Shown here: in pieces, positions 4,905-13,059 of the stretch
How positions within the stretch are numbered: position 1 is the stretch's first letter
Layout: every line of letters begins with the position of its first letter
Assembly (NCBI GenBank): GCA_002404055.1
Contig: DHIZ01000339.1
Coordinates: forward strand, 1-16,484
Reading direction: 5' to 3'
From: Chloroflexi bacterium UBA4733
Lineage (GTDB): Bacteria; Chloroflexota; UBA4733
DNA: 16,484 nt
The notes under the pieces: generated by a model
What the model saw: only the letters and a program-made list of their open reading frames with translations
What the model was told of the DNA's origin: nothing
Database searches by the model: none
Position numbers and translations under genes: made by a program

Positions 4905-7163
4905 ATGACAGTCTTGGAAGCGGAACGTCCCACGACCGCCGTTGCTGACTCTTCAGCCGGCGACCAGCAATCGCCCCCCTTCCTTGGGGCTGAGCGGGAG
5001 CTGTTTCGGTTGGCTAGCGACCTTAACGCCAAAGGCCGCTACGGCGAACGCTGGCTGGTCGTCACCGACCGGCATGTGCATGTCTTCGATAGCGATCCCG
5101 ACGGCCCGCAGAAGCCCGTGCTAACGGTCGCTCTGGCTGATATCAAAGATGCGAAAACAGAGGCTGCCGTCAGCGGCGAGCGCCTGCTGATCGAGACGGC
5201 TGAGCGTGTCATCGAGGTACTGCGCTATACGCGGACCCTCTCACCCCACTTTTCGGACGCCGCTCGCGGCATCAAACAACTGGCGGAAGGGCACCCGCTG
5301 CTCCGTTCCGACAAGCTGCCGAAGCTGCGTTGCGAGCGCTGCGGTCGGCTGATGCCGGGAAGCCACGATCGCTGCCCGGCCTGCGTCCGCGCCGGCGCCG
5401 TCTTGCTGCGCATCGCCGGTTATCTCAAGCCTTACAAGGCGGTGACCGCAGCCGTCGTTGTCGCCACGCTCTCACGTACCTTGCTACAACTGATCCCACC
5501 GCTCGTCAATCGCCAGATGATTGACGGCGCGCTACGCTCCGGTCAGACCGGCAGCCTGACCGGCCGTTTCCATCTGGTCGCCTGGCTCGTCGCCATCCTG
5601 GTAGGCGTCGCGCTGGCCAATGCCGTTATGCAGACCGTCAGCCAGTGGCTGACGGCGGTGCTGGGCAGCAAGATCACCTCGCAAATGCGAGGCGACGTCT
5701 ACCGGAAACTGGAGCGCTTGCCGCTCGCTTTCCATAACGATCGCGGCACCGGCTCGCTGATGTCCCTCGTCAGCCAGGATACTGCCTCCCTTGAGCTGTT
5801 CCTGGTGTCGGGCGTGCCCTTCATCGCCACCAACGTGCTCATGTTCTTCTTCATCCTGGTGGTGCTGTTCAAGGTGCAATGGGCCCTGGCGCTGATCATC
5901 TTGATCCCCGTACCGTTCGTCATCCTGGGCAGCCGCTACCTCTGGAAGCAGATGAGTCGCCTCTACCGGCGTTGGTGGCGCGTGCGCGCCGGCTTTTCGA
6001 CGCAACTCTCCGAGTCGTTACTCGGCATTCGCGTCTCCAAGGCCTTCGCTCAGGAAGACCGTGAGGTGGAGCACTTTAACGAGCAGAACCTCATCTATCG
6101 CGACGCCGGCATCCAGACCACCGTCACCTCGCAGCGTCTCTCCACAGCGCTCAACTTCATCAACAGTTCCGGCGTCTTCCTGGTCTGGCTCTTCGGCGGC
6201 CGCGACGTCATCTACGGGGTCATCACCCTGGGCACCCTGGTGATGTTCAATAGCTACCTCTCCCAGTTTTACGCGCCGCTCCAGTACTTCAACCAGATTT
6301 CCCAGTGGATGAGTCAGGCATTTGCCGGCGCCGAGCGCGTCTTTGAGGTGCTCGATGCGCAGGAGGAACCCTACGATGAGCAGGGCGCCATCGCTGCGCC
6401 CAGCATCCAGGGGCAGATCGAGTTCCGCGATGTCAGCTTCAGCTACGAACGCGGTAAGCCGGTGCTGAAAGATGTCAACGTCGCCGTGTCGCCCGGCGAG
6501 ATGATCGGCCTGGTCGGCAAGTCCGGCTCCGGCAAGAGCACCTTCATCAACCTGATCAGCCGCTTTTATGACCCGGACTATGGGCAGATCCTGGTAGACG
6601 GCATCGACCTGCGAGAACTACGGCTGCGCGACCTGCGCGATCAGGTCGGCATCGTGCTGCAGGACCCGTTCCTGTTCAACGGCACGATCGCCGAAAACAT
6701 CGCCTACGCCCGGCCCGACGCCCCCTTCCGCGACATCGTGGCGGCGGCACGGGCAGCCAATGCCCACGACTTCATCGTCGATAAGGACGACGGCTACAGC
6801 ACCCGCGTGGGAGAGCGCGGCCATCGCCTCTCCGGCGGCGAGCGGCAGCGTATTTCCATCGCCCGCGCCATCCTGCGCGACCCCAAAATCCTGATCCTGG
6901 ACGAGGCGACGGCTTCCGTCGATACCGAAACGGAGAAGGCCATCCAGGATGCGCTGGCGCGACTCGTCAAGGGCCGCACCACCTTCGCCATCGCCCACCG
7001 CCTCTCCACGCTGCGTAATGCCGACCGCCTCTTCGTCTTCGACGACGGTGAGATCAAAGAGGTCGGCACCCACGACGAGTTAATGGAACGATCCAACGGT
7101 ATCTACCGCCGGCTCGTCGACCTGCAACGCGAAGTTTCCAAGATGAAGGCGGTGGACGGATGA
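4905..7163 (+). CDS. ABC exporter half-transporter with N-terminal extension and zinc ribbon (DUF1854-associated)
   Basis: This is a 752-residue fused permease-ATPase of the exporter type, expected to dimerise in the cytoplasmic membrane. An N-terminal cytoplasmic extension (about 25-135, beta-rich, PH-like by eye) leads to a zinc ribbon with C143, C146, C157 and C160. The transmembrane domain spans about 165-480. The nucleotide-binding domain has Walker A GKSGSGKS 538-545, Q-loop Q586, signature LSGGE 642-646, Walker B ILILDE 662-667 and switch H698, all intact, so it should hydrolyse ATP. ATG 4905-4907 is chosen because GGAGG lies 8 nt upstream. The gene is transcribed through the c-di-AMP riboswitch and terminator at 4671-4838 and overlaps the DUF1854 gene by 4 bp. 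ABC proteins paired with DUF1854 are annotated as cyanophycin-metabolism associated in other bacteria; no cyanophycin gene is visible here. The substrate is unknown. Confidence 0.9.
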   Translation: MTVLEAERPTTAVADSSAGDQQSPPFLGAERELFRLASDLNAKGRYGERWLVVTDRHVHVFDSDPDGPQKPVLTVALADIKDAKTEAAVSGERLLIETAERVIEVLRYTRTLSPHFSDAARGIKQLAEGHPLLRSDKLPKLRCERCGRLMPGSHDRCPACVRAGAVLLRIAGYLKPYKAVTAAVVVATLSRTLLQLIPPLVNRQMIDGALRSGQTGSLTGRFHLVAWLVAILVGVALANAVMQTVSQWLTAVLGSKITSQMRGDVYRKLERLPLAFHNDRGTGSLMSLVSQDTASLELFLVSGVPFIATNVLMFFFILVVLFKVQWALALIILIPVPFVILGSRYLWKQMSRLYRRWWRVRAGFSTQLSESLLGIRVSKAFAQEDREVEHFNEQNLIYRDAGIQTTVTSQRLSTALNFINSSGVFLVWLFGGRDVIYGVITLGTLVMFNSYLSQFYAPLQYFNQISQWMSQAFAGAERVFEVLDAQEEPYDEQGAIAAPSIQGQIEFRDVSFSYERGKPVLKDVNVAVSPGEMIGLVGKSGSGKSTFINLISRFYDPDYGQILVDGIDLRELRLRDLRDQVGIVLQDPFLFNGTIAENIAYARPDAPFRDIVAAARAANAHDFIVDKDDGYSTRVGERGHRLSGGERQRISIARAILRDPKILILDEATASVDTETEKAIQDALARLVKGRTTFAIAHRLSTLRNADRLFVFDDGEIKEVGTHDELMERSNGIYRRLVDLQREVSKMKAVDG

Positions 7164-7681
7164 CCATGGACTCGGTACTGTTGGCGCCGGAAGCGCCACT
7201 CGGTGACGACGTTGACCCTAGTACACTGTGCCTCGAGCGCGGCCCGAAATCGCTTCGTTTGCTCGTCGGTGCGGAACGCTGCTACCTGGACGTCCGCCTG
7301 CGGCTGGCCGATCCGCTGCGTTTCCCGCATCAATACGTCAGCATCGTTGACCGGCGTGACCATGAGGTCTGCCTGCTGGACTCGCTCGCGGGTCTGGAAC
7401 CGGCCAGCCGCGAACTGGCAGAGCAGGAGCTGCACAGCCACTACGACATACCCATGGTTTCATCAGTCGCCGACCTCTCTATCAAGCACGGACCGCTCTA
7501 CTGGCGTGTGGACACTAACCTCGGTCGCCGCGAGTTCGTGGTGAAGTGGAGCACCGAGCGCGTGCTGACCATGCCCAACGGCAGCCTGCGCGTCACGGAC
7601 GTCGACGGCAACCGCTTTCACGTGCCCCACCCAGGGCGATTGGATGCGGAGAGCCGCAAGCGGATCGAGGTGCTGGGGTAG
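7160..7681 (+). CDS. DUF1854 family protein
   Basis: This 173-residue soluble protein of unknown function overlaps the ABC gene by ATGA (7160-7163), so the two are probably translated as a unit; ATG 7166 is an alternative start two codons later. The recognisable DUF1854 pattern is YVSIVDRRDHEVCLLDSL (60-77), WRVDTNLGRREFVVK (115-129), LRVTDVDGNRF (143-153) and a C-terminal LDAESRKRIE. There is no signal peptide or membrane segment. In Burkholderia-like bacteria, DUF1854 proteins sit beside an ABC transporter and cyanophycin synthetase, which suggests a partner or regulator of the transporter. The family call is by motif memory. Transcription should be under the same c-di-AMP riboswitch as the upstream gene. 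The gene converges on kbl with 8 bp between them. Confidence 0.85.
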   Translation: MTMDSVLLAPEAPLGDDVDPSTLCLERGPKSLRLLVGAERCYLDVRLRLADPLRFPHQYVSIVDRRDHEVCLLDSLAGLEPASRELAEQELHSHYDIPMVSSVADLSIKHGPLYWRVDTNLGRREFVVKWSTERVLTMPNGSLRVTDVDGNRFHVPHPGRLDAESRKRIEVLG

Positions 7682-7689
7682 GGCGAGGC

Positions 7690-8871
7690 CTAATTCACCG
7701 CCTCCTGCACCTCCGCAAACGCCTGCAGCGCCCGATCCAATTCATCTCGGGTGTGTGCCGCTGATATCTGGGCACGGATGCGGGCGGCGCCGCGCGGCAC
7801 CACCGGAAAAGAGAACCCCACGACATAGACGCCCTTCGCCAGAAGGGCATCCGCCATGGCTGTCGCCCGCGCCGCGTCACCGATCATCACCGGGACGATG
7901 GGATGCTCGCCAGGTAAAACGTTGTAGCCAAGGGCACGCATGCCAGACCGGAAGAACGCCGTGTTCTCCTGGAGTCGGGTACGCAAATCGGCCCCCGCTT
8001 GGACGAGGTCCAGGGCCTTGAGCGCTGCCACGACGATCGGCGGCGCCACGGAGTTGGAGAACAGGTAGGGGCGCGACCGCTGCCGTAACAGTTCGACGAT
8101 CTCCCGCCGACCTGACGTGTAGCCGCCGCTGGCGCCGCCCAGCGCTTTGCCGAGGGTACCCGTGAGAATATCCACACGACCGACGACGCCGCAAAACTCG
8201 GGCGTTCCAGCACCGTGTTCCCCCATGACGCCGACGGCATGCGAGTCGTCCACCATCACCAGGGCGTCGTAGCGATCGGCCAGATCGCAGATCTCGCGCA
8301 ACGGGGCGACGTAACCGTCCATGGAGAAGACGCCGTCGGTAGCGATCAGGCGGTAACGAGCGCCGGTTGCCTGCTGGAGTTGGCGCTCCAGATCGACCAT
8401 GTCACGATTGGCGTAGCGGTAGCGTTGCGCCTTGCAGAGTCGGATGCCATCAATGATGCTGGCATGGTTCAGGGCATCGGAGATCACCGCATCACGTTCG
8501 TCCAGTAGCACCTCAAACAAGCCGCCATTGGCATCGAAGCAGGAGCCGTAGAGGATGGTGTCCTCGGCGCCGAGAAAACTGGTGAGCCGACTCTCCAACT
8601 CCCGGTGGATCTCCTGGGTGCCGCAGATGAAGCGAACCGATGCCGTGCCGAATCCCCAGCGGTCGAGTCCCTCCCGCGCCGCTGCAACGATTGCCGGATG
8701 GTCGGCCAGGCCAAGGTAGTTGTTGGCGCAGAGGTTGATCAACTCCTGCCCGTCACCGACACGCAGGAGTGACCCTTGCGGCGTGGCGATCACGCGCTCA
8801 GCCTTGTAGAGGCCGGCGGCGCGAATGTCAGCCAGCGTGGCCGAGATGTCGCTCTTCATCTGCGCAAACAT
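7690..8871 (-). CDS. kbl: Glycine C-acetyltransferase (2-amino-3-ketobutyrate CoA ligase)
   Basis: This PLP-dependent alpha-oxoamine synthase fold enzyme cleaves 2-amino-3-ketobutyrate with CoA to glycine and acetyl-CoA, the second step of threonine degradation. It has 393 residues, close to the E. coli enzyme. PLP contacts are D208 and H211 (VDDSHAVG) and the Schiff-base lysine K242 ([12 protein letters not shown]); C111 and F112 in GSCFDANGG match the cofactor-stacking region. ATG 8869-8871 is chosen because GGAGGG lies 4 nt upstream and it matches family length, although the frame is open for 33 more codons. It follows tdh by 13 bp, so TDH product can be handed directly on. Related biotin (BioF) and ALA synthases share the fold; the tdh neighbour decides for KBL. 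Confidence 0.94.
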   Translation of the reverse strand: MFAQMKSDISATLADIRAAGLYKAERVIATPQGSLLRVGDGQELINLCANNYLGLADHPAIVAAAREGLDRWGFGTASVRFICGTQEIHRELESRLTSFLGAEDTILYGSCFDANGGLFEVLLDERDAVISDALNHASIIDGIRLCKAQRYRYANRDMVDLERQLQQATGARYRLIATDGVFSMDGYVAPLREICDLADRYDALVMVDDSHAVGVMGEHGAGTPEFCGVVGRVDILTGTLGKALGGASGGYTSGRREIVELLRQRSRPYLFSNSVAPPIVVAALKALDLVQAGADLRTRLQENTAFFRSGMRALGYNVLPGEHPIVPVMIGDAARATAMADALLAKGVYVVGFSFPVVPRGAARIRAQISAAHTRDELDRALQAFAEVQEAVN

Positions 8872-8884
8872 GCATCCCTCCGGG

Positions 8885-9916
8885 TCAGTCCATCGTCCAG
8901 TCCAGCACAATCTTGCCACACTGACCCTCGCGCGCTGTCTGGAAGGCCGCTTCATAGTCCCGGTAGGCAAAGCGGTGCGTGATGACCGGGGAGATGTCCA
9001 GCCCCGACTGGATCAAGACCGACATGGTGTACCAGGACTCGAACATCTCCCGACCGTAGACGCCGCGCAGGGTGAGCATCTTCAGCACCACCTGCGACCA
9101 GTCGATGGCGACCTCGCTGGACTGGAGACCAAGCATGGCAATCTTACCGCCGTGCGCCATGTTGGCAATCATGTCTCGTAGGGGCTGCGCGTGGCCTGAC
9201 ATCTCCAGACCGACATCGAACCCCTCCTGCATGCCGAGTTGGCGCTGCACCGTGGTTAAATCCATCGACCGCGCGTCCACCGCCCGCGTCACGCCTGCTC
9301 GTTGGGCTAGTTCCAGGCGATAATCGCTGACGTCGGTGATAACCACAAAGCGCGGCCCAACATGGCGCACGACGAGGGCGGCCATGATGCCGATTGGCCC
9401 TGCCCCGGTGATGAGCACGTCGTCACCCACCATCGTGAACTGCAAAGCGCAGTGGACGGCGTTGCCGAAGGGGTCGAAGATGGCGGCGACATCAACGTCA
9501 ATCGGCGTTTGATGTGGCCAGAGGTTCATCGCCGGGACGACGATGTACTCAGCGAAGGCGCCGTCGCGTTGCACGCCGATGCCGACCGTGTTGGCACAGA
9601 GGTGGCGGCGGCCAGCCATGCAGTGACGGCAGCGCCCGCAGACGAGGTGCCCTTCGCCGCTGACCAACTCGCCGGGACGAACGGAGTCCACGTTGGCCCC
9701 CACAGCGACGACCTCGCCGGCAAACTCGTGACCGATCACCAGCGGTGGCCGGATCGTAGCGCGTGCCCAGGCGTCCCAGGCGTAGATATGCAGGTCGGTA
9801 CCGCAGATACCGGTTCGCAAAACACGAACCAGCACATCACTCGGGCCCGGAACCGGCTCAGGCACTTCCTGCAACCACAACCCCGGTTCAGACCTGGCCT
9901 TGACCAATGCTTGCAT
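8885..9916 (-). CDS. tdh: L-threonine 3-dehydrogenase (zinc, medium-chain dehydrogenase)
   Basis: The enzyme oxidises L-threonine with NAD+ to 2-amino-3-ketobutyrate. It has 343 residues, standard for the family. Catalytic zinc ligands are C38 (GICGTD), H63 and E64 (IGHEFAGEV). The structural zinc site is C93, C96, C99 and C107. The Rossmann motif is GAGPIG at 171-176, preceded by [12 protein letters not shown], which is characteristic of TDH among medium-chain dehydrogenases. ATG 9914-9916 has AGGA 6 nt upstream, and this site overlaps the stop codon TAG of the upstream 125-residue gene (TAGGA), implying coupled translation. It lies directly before kbl in the same operon. Confidence 0.95.
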   Translation of the reverse strand: MQALVKARSEPGLWLQEVPEPVPGPSDVLVRVLRTGICGTDLHIYAWDAWARATIRPPLVIGHEFAGEVVAVGANVDSVRPGELVSGEGHLVCGRCRHCMAGRRHLCANTVGIGVQRDGAFAEYIVVPAMNLWPHQTPIDVDVAAIFDPFGNAVHCALQFTMVGDDVLITGAGPIGIMAALVVRHVGPRFVVITDVSDYRLELAQRAGVTRAVDARSMDLTTVQRQLGMQEGFDVGLEMSGHAQPLRDMIANMAHGGKIAMLGLQSSEVAIDWSQVVLKMLTLRGVYGREMFESWYTMSVLIQSGLDISPVITHRFAYRDYEAAFQTAREGQCGKIVLDWTMD

Positions 9917-9924
9917 GTTGCTTC

Positions 9925-10302
9925 CTATCCCAGCGCCAACCGCCGGATCGCCTCGCCGTACAGCTCGCTCTGCTCGGCCAGCGCTTGCAGTTCCAGCGTC
10001 AGCTCGTGGACCCAGTGGTCGACGGTGAGGTCTTCGTGGGAGATCTCCACGCCGCGCACCGTCTTGGCGCGGCGGGCTTGCAGCATGTTGCGTTGCGTCT
10101 CGATGCTGTAGCGATAGTCGCCTAGCGCCACTTCCACCAGCCGCACCGGGCCGCGGCCCAGGAAACCCCCACGCTCGGCGCGCATCTGGCCGGGCAGCGC
10201 CGCCTGAAACTTGGTGGCGAGGTAGCCGAGCAACTCGTTGGGATCGCCGGAGCGCCGGACCACCGCGGCGGCCAGATCGAAGGCTGACGGTTCGTAGGAC
10301 AT
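9925..10302 (-). CDS. Uncharacterised 125-residue protein between cysK and tdh
   Basis: I do not recognise a family. The protein is soluble, with no signal peptide or membrane segment. Residues 1-40 look helical ([31 protein letters not shown] cut into two helices around SGDP). A short beta-rich middle follows ([15 protein letters not shown] and KTVRGVEIS, about 54-88), then a C-terminal helix (about 92-122). Alternating charged and hydrophobic residues suggest a compact alpha/beta domain. ATG 10300-10302 has GGGAGG 4 nt upstream and clearly decides the start, although the frame is open upstream into cysK. It is 10 bp after cysK and 8 bp before tdh, so it is co-transcribed with them. A role tied to amino-acid metabolism is only inferred from position. 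Confidence 0.8.
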   Translation of the reverse strand: MSYEPSAFDLAAAVVRRSGDPNELLGYLATKFQAALPGQMRAERGGFLGRGPVRLVEVALGDYRYSIETQRNMLQARRAKTVRGVEISHEDLTVDHWVHELTLELQALAEQSELYGEAIRRLALG

Positions 10303-10312
10303 ACGGCCTCCC

Positions 10313-11254
10313 TTACACGAGATCGCGGAAAAGGTCGGTGGAGAGATAGCGCTCGCCTTGGTCCGGCGCGACGGTGACGATGAGCTTCCCTTTGCTCTCC
10401 GGTCGCCTGGCAACCTGAAGCGCCGCCCAGACGTTGCCGCCACTGCTGATGCCGACGAGCAGTCCCTCTTTGCTTGCCAGTTGCCGAGCGGTCAGCATCG
10501 CCTGCTCGTCTTCTACCTGGATCACTTCGTCGATCAACTCGCGGCGCACGATGTCCGGCACAAAGCCGGCGCCAATGCCCTGGATGCGGTGCGGACCGGG
10601 CTTCCCGCCGCTCAACACCGCCGAGTTGACCGGCTCTACCGCGATGGCGAGCAGTCCGGGACGGCGGGGCTTGAGCGCTTCCGCCACACCGATGATGGTG
10701 CCACCGGTGCCCACGCCGGCTACAAAGACATCAATGGCGCCTTCGGTGTCCCGCCAGATCTCCTCCGCCGTCGTTTCTCGATGCGCCTTCGGGTTGGTCA
10801 GGTTCTTGAACTGTTGCGGTATCCAGGCTTTGGGGAAAGTGGCCGCCAGTTCTTCCGCTTTGCGAATGGCGCCACGCATCCCCTCGGTACCCGGAGTCAG
10901 CACGAGTTCGGCGCCAAAGGCCCGCACCAGCTTGCGCCGCTCCAGGCTTACCGAGTCGGGCATAGTCAGGATCAGCCGGTAGCCGCGCACCGCCGCCACC
11001 CAGGCCAGGGCAATGCCGGTGTTGCCGCTCGTCGGTTCGATGATGACAGTGTCCGGCGTCATCACGCCCCGCTGTTCGGCATCGAGCACCATGGCCACGC
11101 CGATACGATCTTTGACACTGCCTCCCGGTTGGTACGACTCCATCTTCAGCGCTACCGTGGCCTGCAAGCCATCGGTGAGGCGATTCAGCCGCACCATAGG
11201 CGTACCGCCCATCAGTTCCAGGGCGTTGTTCGCAATTCGTCCACTCAGGGCCAA
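10313..11254 (-). CDS. cysK: Cysteine synthase A (O-acetylserine sulfhydrylase)
   Basis: This PLP enzyme makes L-cysteine from O-acetylserine and sulfide. It has 313 residues, typical length. The PLP lysine is K48 in PGGSVKDR. The substrate loop is TSGNTG 75-80, the phosphate loop GTGGT 182-186, and the pyridine-nitrogen serine lies in ISSGG near 270. The usual Asn before PGGSVKDR is Gln (YQPGG), a mild departure. The start is TTG 11252-11254 with AAGGTG about 7 nt upstream; no ATG fits, and the N-terminus [20 protein letters not shown] matches the family. It heads the operon cysK, 125-residue gene, tdh, kbl. O-acetylserine is assumed as donor; O-phosphoserine or cystathionine beta-synthase-like use cannot be excluded. 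Confidence 0.9.
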   Translation of the reverse strand: MALSGRIANNALELMGGTPMVRLNRLTDGLQATVALKMESYQPGGSVKDRIGVAMVLDAEQRGVMTPDTVIIEPTSGNTGIALAWVAAVRGYRLILTMPDSVSLERRKLVRAFGAELVLTPGTEGMRGAIRKAEELAATFPKAWIPQQFKNLTNPKAHRETTAEEIWRDTEGAIDVFVAGVGTGGTIIGVAEALKPRRPGLLAIAVEPVNSAVLSGGKPGPHRIQGIGAGFVPDIVRRELIDEVIQVEDEQAMLTARQLASKEGLLVGISSGGNVWAALQVARRPESKGKLIVTVAPDQGERYLSTDLFRDLV

Positions 11255-11290
11255 GGGTGTTCACCTTTCGCTTCTATCTCAGTAGCCGCA

Positions 11291-11296
11291 ATTATA
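11291..11296 (-). promoter_or_regulatory. Candidate -10 box of the cysK operon
   Basis: TATAAT, a perfect -10 consensus, is read on the minus strand 36 bp before the TTG start of cysK. No good -35 match is seen 16-18 bp further upstream. It lies in the 104-bp divergent region shared with the + strand operon beginning at 11359. Confidence 0.5.
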
Positions 11297-11331
11297 GGGT
11301 GTTTGGTCGCCCACGGCACGCGCCGGTGCGC

Positions 11332-11337
11332 TATGAT
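11332..11337 (+). promoter_or_regulatory. Candidate -10 box of the isomerase-like/dehydrogenase-like operon
   Basis: TATGAT is read on the + strand 21 bp before the ATG at 11359. The -35 region (GCCCAC at a 17-bp spacer) does not match. The leader would be only about 15 nt, just enough for the AAGGAG ribosome site at 11346-11351. Confidence 0.35.
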
Positions 11338-11358
11338 CCAGCCGCAAAGGAGTTATGC

Positions 11359-12210
11359 ATGCGAATCGGATTCATGAGCTCAGCGGCGCCGCAGTGGGAT
11401 CTGTCCACCTTGTTAAGTGAGGGACGGGCGAGCGGTTGCACCGCCCTTGAAGTGCGCGTCGAGTGGAAGCATGGCCACGGCCTGGAACGTGGGACCCAGG
11501 CGGCTTGGTCGAGCGCGCGGCAGCAGGCGGCAGATGCCGGCCTTGTGATTAGCGCGATTGCGTTGGGCACGCGGCTCAACCGAACGACGCCGGACGAGCG
11601 CGCCGCCGCTGTCGAGGAGATCGCCGCCTATGCCGAACTGGCCGCCATTGCCGGCGCCTCGGTGTTGCGCGTCTTCGGCGGCCCCATGGCGCCGGGCTGG
11701 ACGATGGAGCAGGCGCGCCCGTTCGTGGCCGATACGCTGGCGGCGGCGGCGCAACGCTGCGCGCCCTATCAGGTCATGCCGTGTCTAGAAACCCACGACG
11801 CCTTCTGGAACCCTGCCGACGTCGCCTGGTGCCTGGAGCACGCCGGCCACGCCAACACCGGGGCAACGTGGCACGCCGCGCACCACGTCCGCCGCGGCAT
11901 CAGCGTGGACGACGCCTTCGCGACGCTCGGGCCCTGGGTACGACACGTGCATGTGTCGGAGATACCAGCGGTCGCGTCGGCGGCCCAGCAAGGTGACATC
12001 CCGGCGCCGCTGGGCGAAGGAGACGGCAGCATGCGGCGCCAGGTGGAGATCCTGGCGAAGCAAGGGTACGCTGGCACGCTTTCCTTGGAATGGATCAACA
12101 ACAAAGAGACGCCGATAGACCCGCGTCCCGTCTTGCTGCAGTACGGGTCAACGATGCAGCGCTGGCTCAGTGAGGCTGGCGCCCAACCATCGGTCGCGGG
12201 AACGCAATGA
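11359..12210 (+). CDS. Sugar phosphate isomerase/epimerase-like TIM-barrel protein
   Basis: This 283-residue protein belongs to the xylose isomerase-like TIM-barrel superfamily (AP_endonuc_2 type). Recognisable parts are an N-terminal MRIGF strand, CLETHDAF 142-149, the paired-histidine segment WHAAHHVRRG 171-180, HVHVSE 196-201, PLGEGD 217-222 and LSLEW 241-245. By family comparison the metal ligands would be E144, residue 172, H198 and E244. Residue 172 is His where relatives usually have Asp (WD.HH..R.GE), so the metal site may be altered. ATG 11359 is chosen for AAGGAG 7 nt upstream. It overlaps the next gene by 4 bp (ATGA), so the two products probably act together. The substrate is unknown. 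Confidence 0.82.
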   Translation: MRIGFMSSAAPQWDLSTLLSEGRASGCTALEVRVEWKHGHGLERGTQAAWSSARQQAADAGLVISAIALGTRLNRTTPDERAAAVEEIAAYAELAAIAGASVLRVFGGPMAPGWTMEQARPFVADTLAAAAQRCAPYQVMPCLETHDAFWNPADVAWCLEHAGHANTGATWHAAHHVRRGISVDDAFATLGPWVRHVHVSEIPAVASAAQQGDIPAPLGEGDGSMRRQVEILAKQGYAGTLSLEWINNKETPIDPRPVLLQYGSTMQRWLSEAGAQPSVAGTQ

Positions 12211-13055
12211 CCGCACACACGCCCGGTTCCGAACGAGCCGACGCCGTTGGCCTCGTTGGCGGGGGCTACCTTACCGACCACATTGCCACGCGCCTGCTGG
12301 ACGCCGGACGGCGCCTTGTCATGCTAAACCGCGATCAACAGCAGACACGTCGCTATGTAGCGCTGGGGGCGAGCGATGTCGCCAACGCCTTCTACCTGAC
12401 GTCGGCCGTCGATACTGTCCTGCTCGACCTGCCGGATGTCCACGCCCTGGTATCGGTGATGGAAGGTCCCGATGGCGTACTCTCGGCCCTGGCGCCGGGA
12501 CAGGTTGTCATCAACCTCGGCGCCAGCGTTCCATCCAGCGACCGCCGGCTGGCCGCCCTGGTGGCCGCGCGAGGCGGGCAAATGCTTGATGCACCCCTGA
12601 TACGCCACGGCGAACACCTGATTGCGCCGGTTGGCGGCTCGCCGGACGCCTTCCAGAGCGCCCGGTCGCTGCTGGAGTTGCTGGCCCAGCGCGTCGCCTA
12701 CGTCGGCCCATCAGGCTTCGGCCAACTGACTACACTGCTCGATCAGATGCTCCGGGCAGCGCGCACCGTGGCCCTGGCGGAAGGCCTTTCCTTCGCACGT
12801 CGGGTCGGCCTCGATAGCTCGCTGACGGCCGATCTGCTGGACCTACCCGACGCCGAGCCAATGCTGCAAGGCGCCTTCGACGGCCAGGGAGAACTACGCC
12901 AGCACACCCGCGACCTCGGCTACGCCCTGGAAGTGGCGCAAGAGGCCGGCCTGCTCGCCCCCCTCACCGCAATGACCAACGAGATCTACAAGGCGGTCGC
13001 GGCCCACGGCGACTCCTCCTGGCAAGAGGCGGCGATTATTCGCTATTGGGAGTGA
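12207..13055 (+). CDS. Beta-hydroxyacid dehydrogenase-like (HIBADH/6PGDH fold) protein with altered active site
   Basis: This 282-residue protein has the two-domain fold of 3-hydroxyisobutyrate and tartronate-semialdehyde dehydrogenases. The N-terminal Rossmann segment is VGLVGGGYLTDHIATRLLDAG, then LNRD 40-43 (an Arg after Asn, often seen with NADP). The inter-domain helix and C-terminal helical domain follow, with RDLGYALEVAQEAG near 235-248. Several hallmark residues differ. The last Gly of GxGxxG is T23. The substrate motif DAPVSGG reads DAPLIRH (128-134). The catalytic-lysine motif GxxGxGxxxKxxNN reads GPSGFGQLTTLLDQ (167-180) with T176 for Lys. KDL is RDL. The protein may be inactive, bind a cofactor as a sensor, or use another mechanism. 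It starts at ATG 12207 inside the stop of the upstream gene. Confidence 0.82.
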   Translation: MTAHTPGSERADAVGLVGGGYLTDHIATRLLDAGRRLVMLNRDQQQTRRYVALGASDVANAFYLTSAVDTVLLDLPDVHALVSVMEGPDGVLSALAPGQVVINLGASVPSSDRRLAALVAARGGQMLDAPLIRHGEHLIAPVGGSPDAFQSARSLLELLAQRVAYVGPSGFGQLTTLLDQMLRAARTVALAEGLSFARRVGLDSSLTADLLDLPDAEPMLQGAFDGQGELRQHTRDLGYALEVAQEAGLLAPLTAMTNEIYKAVAAHGDSSWQEAAIIRYWE

Positions 13056-13059
13056 GGCC

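Noticed and set aside
4905..7681. Full cyanophycin gene cluster
   Set aside because: The ABC and DUF1854 genes suggest it, but no cyanophycin synthetase or cyanophycinase gene occurs in the window.
8872..8970. N-terminal extension of kbl by 33 codons
   Set aside because: It would overlap tdh by 86 bp and has no family similarity; ATG 8871 has a strong GGAGGG site.
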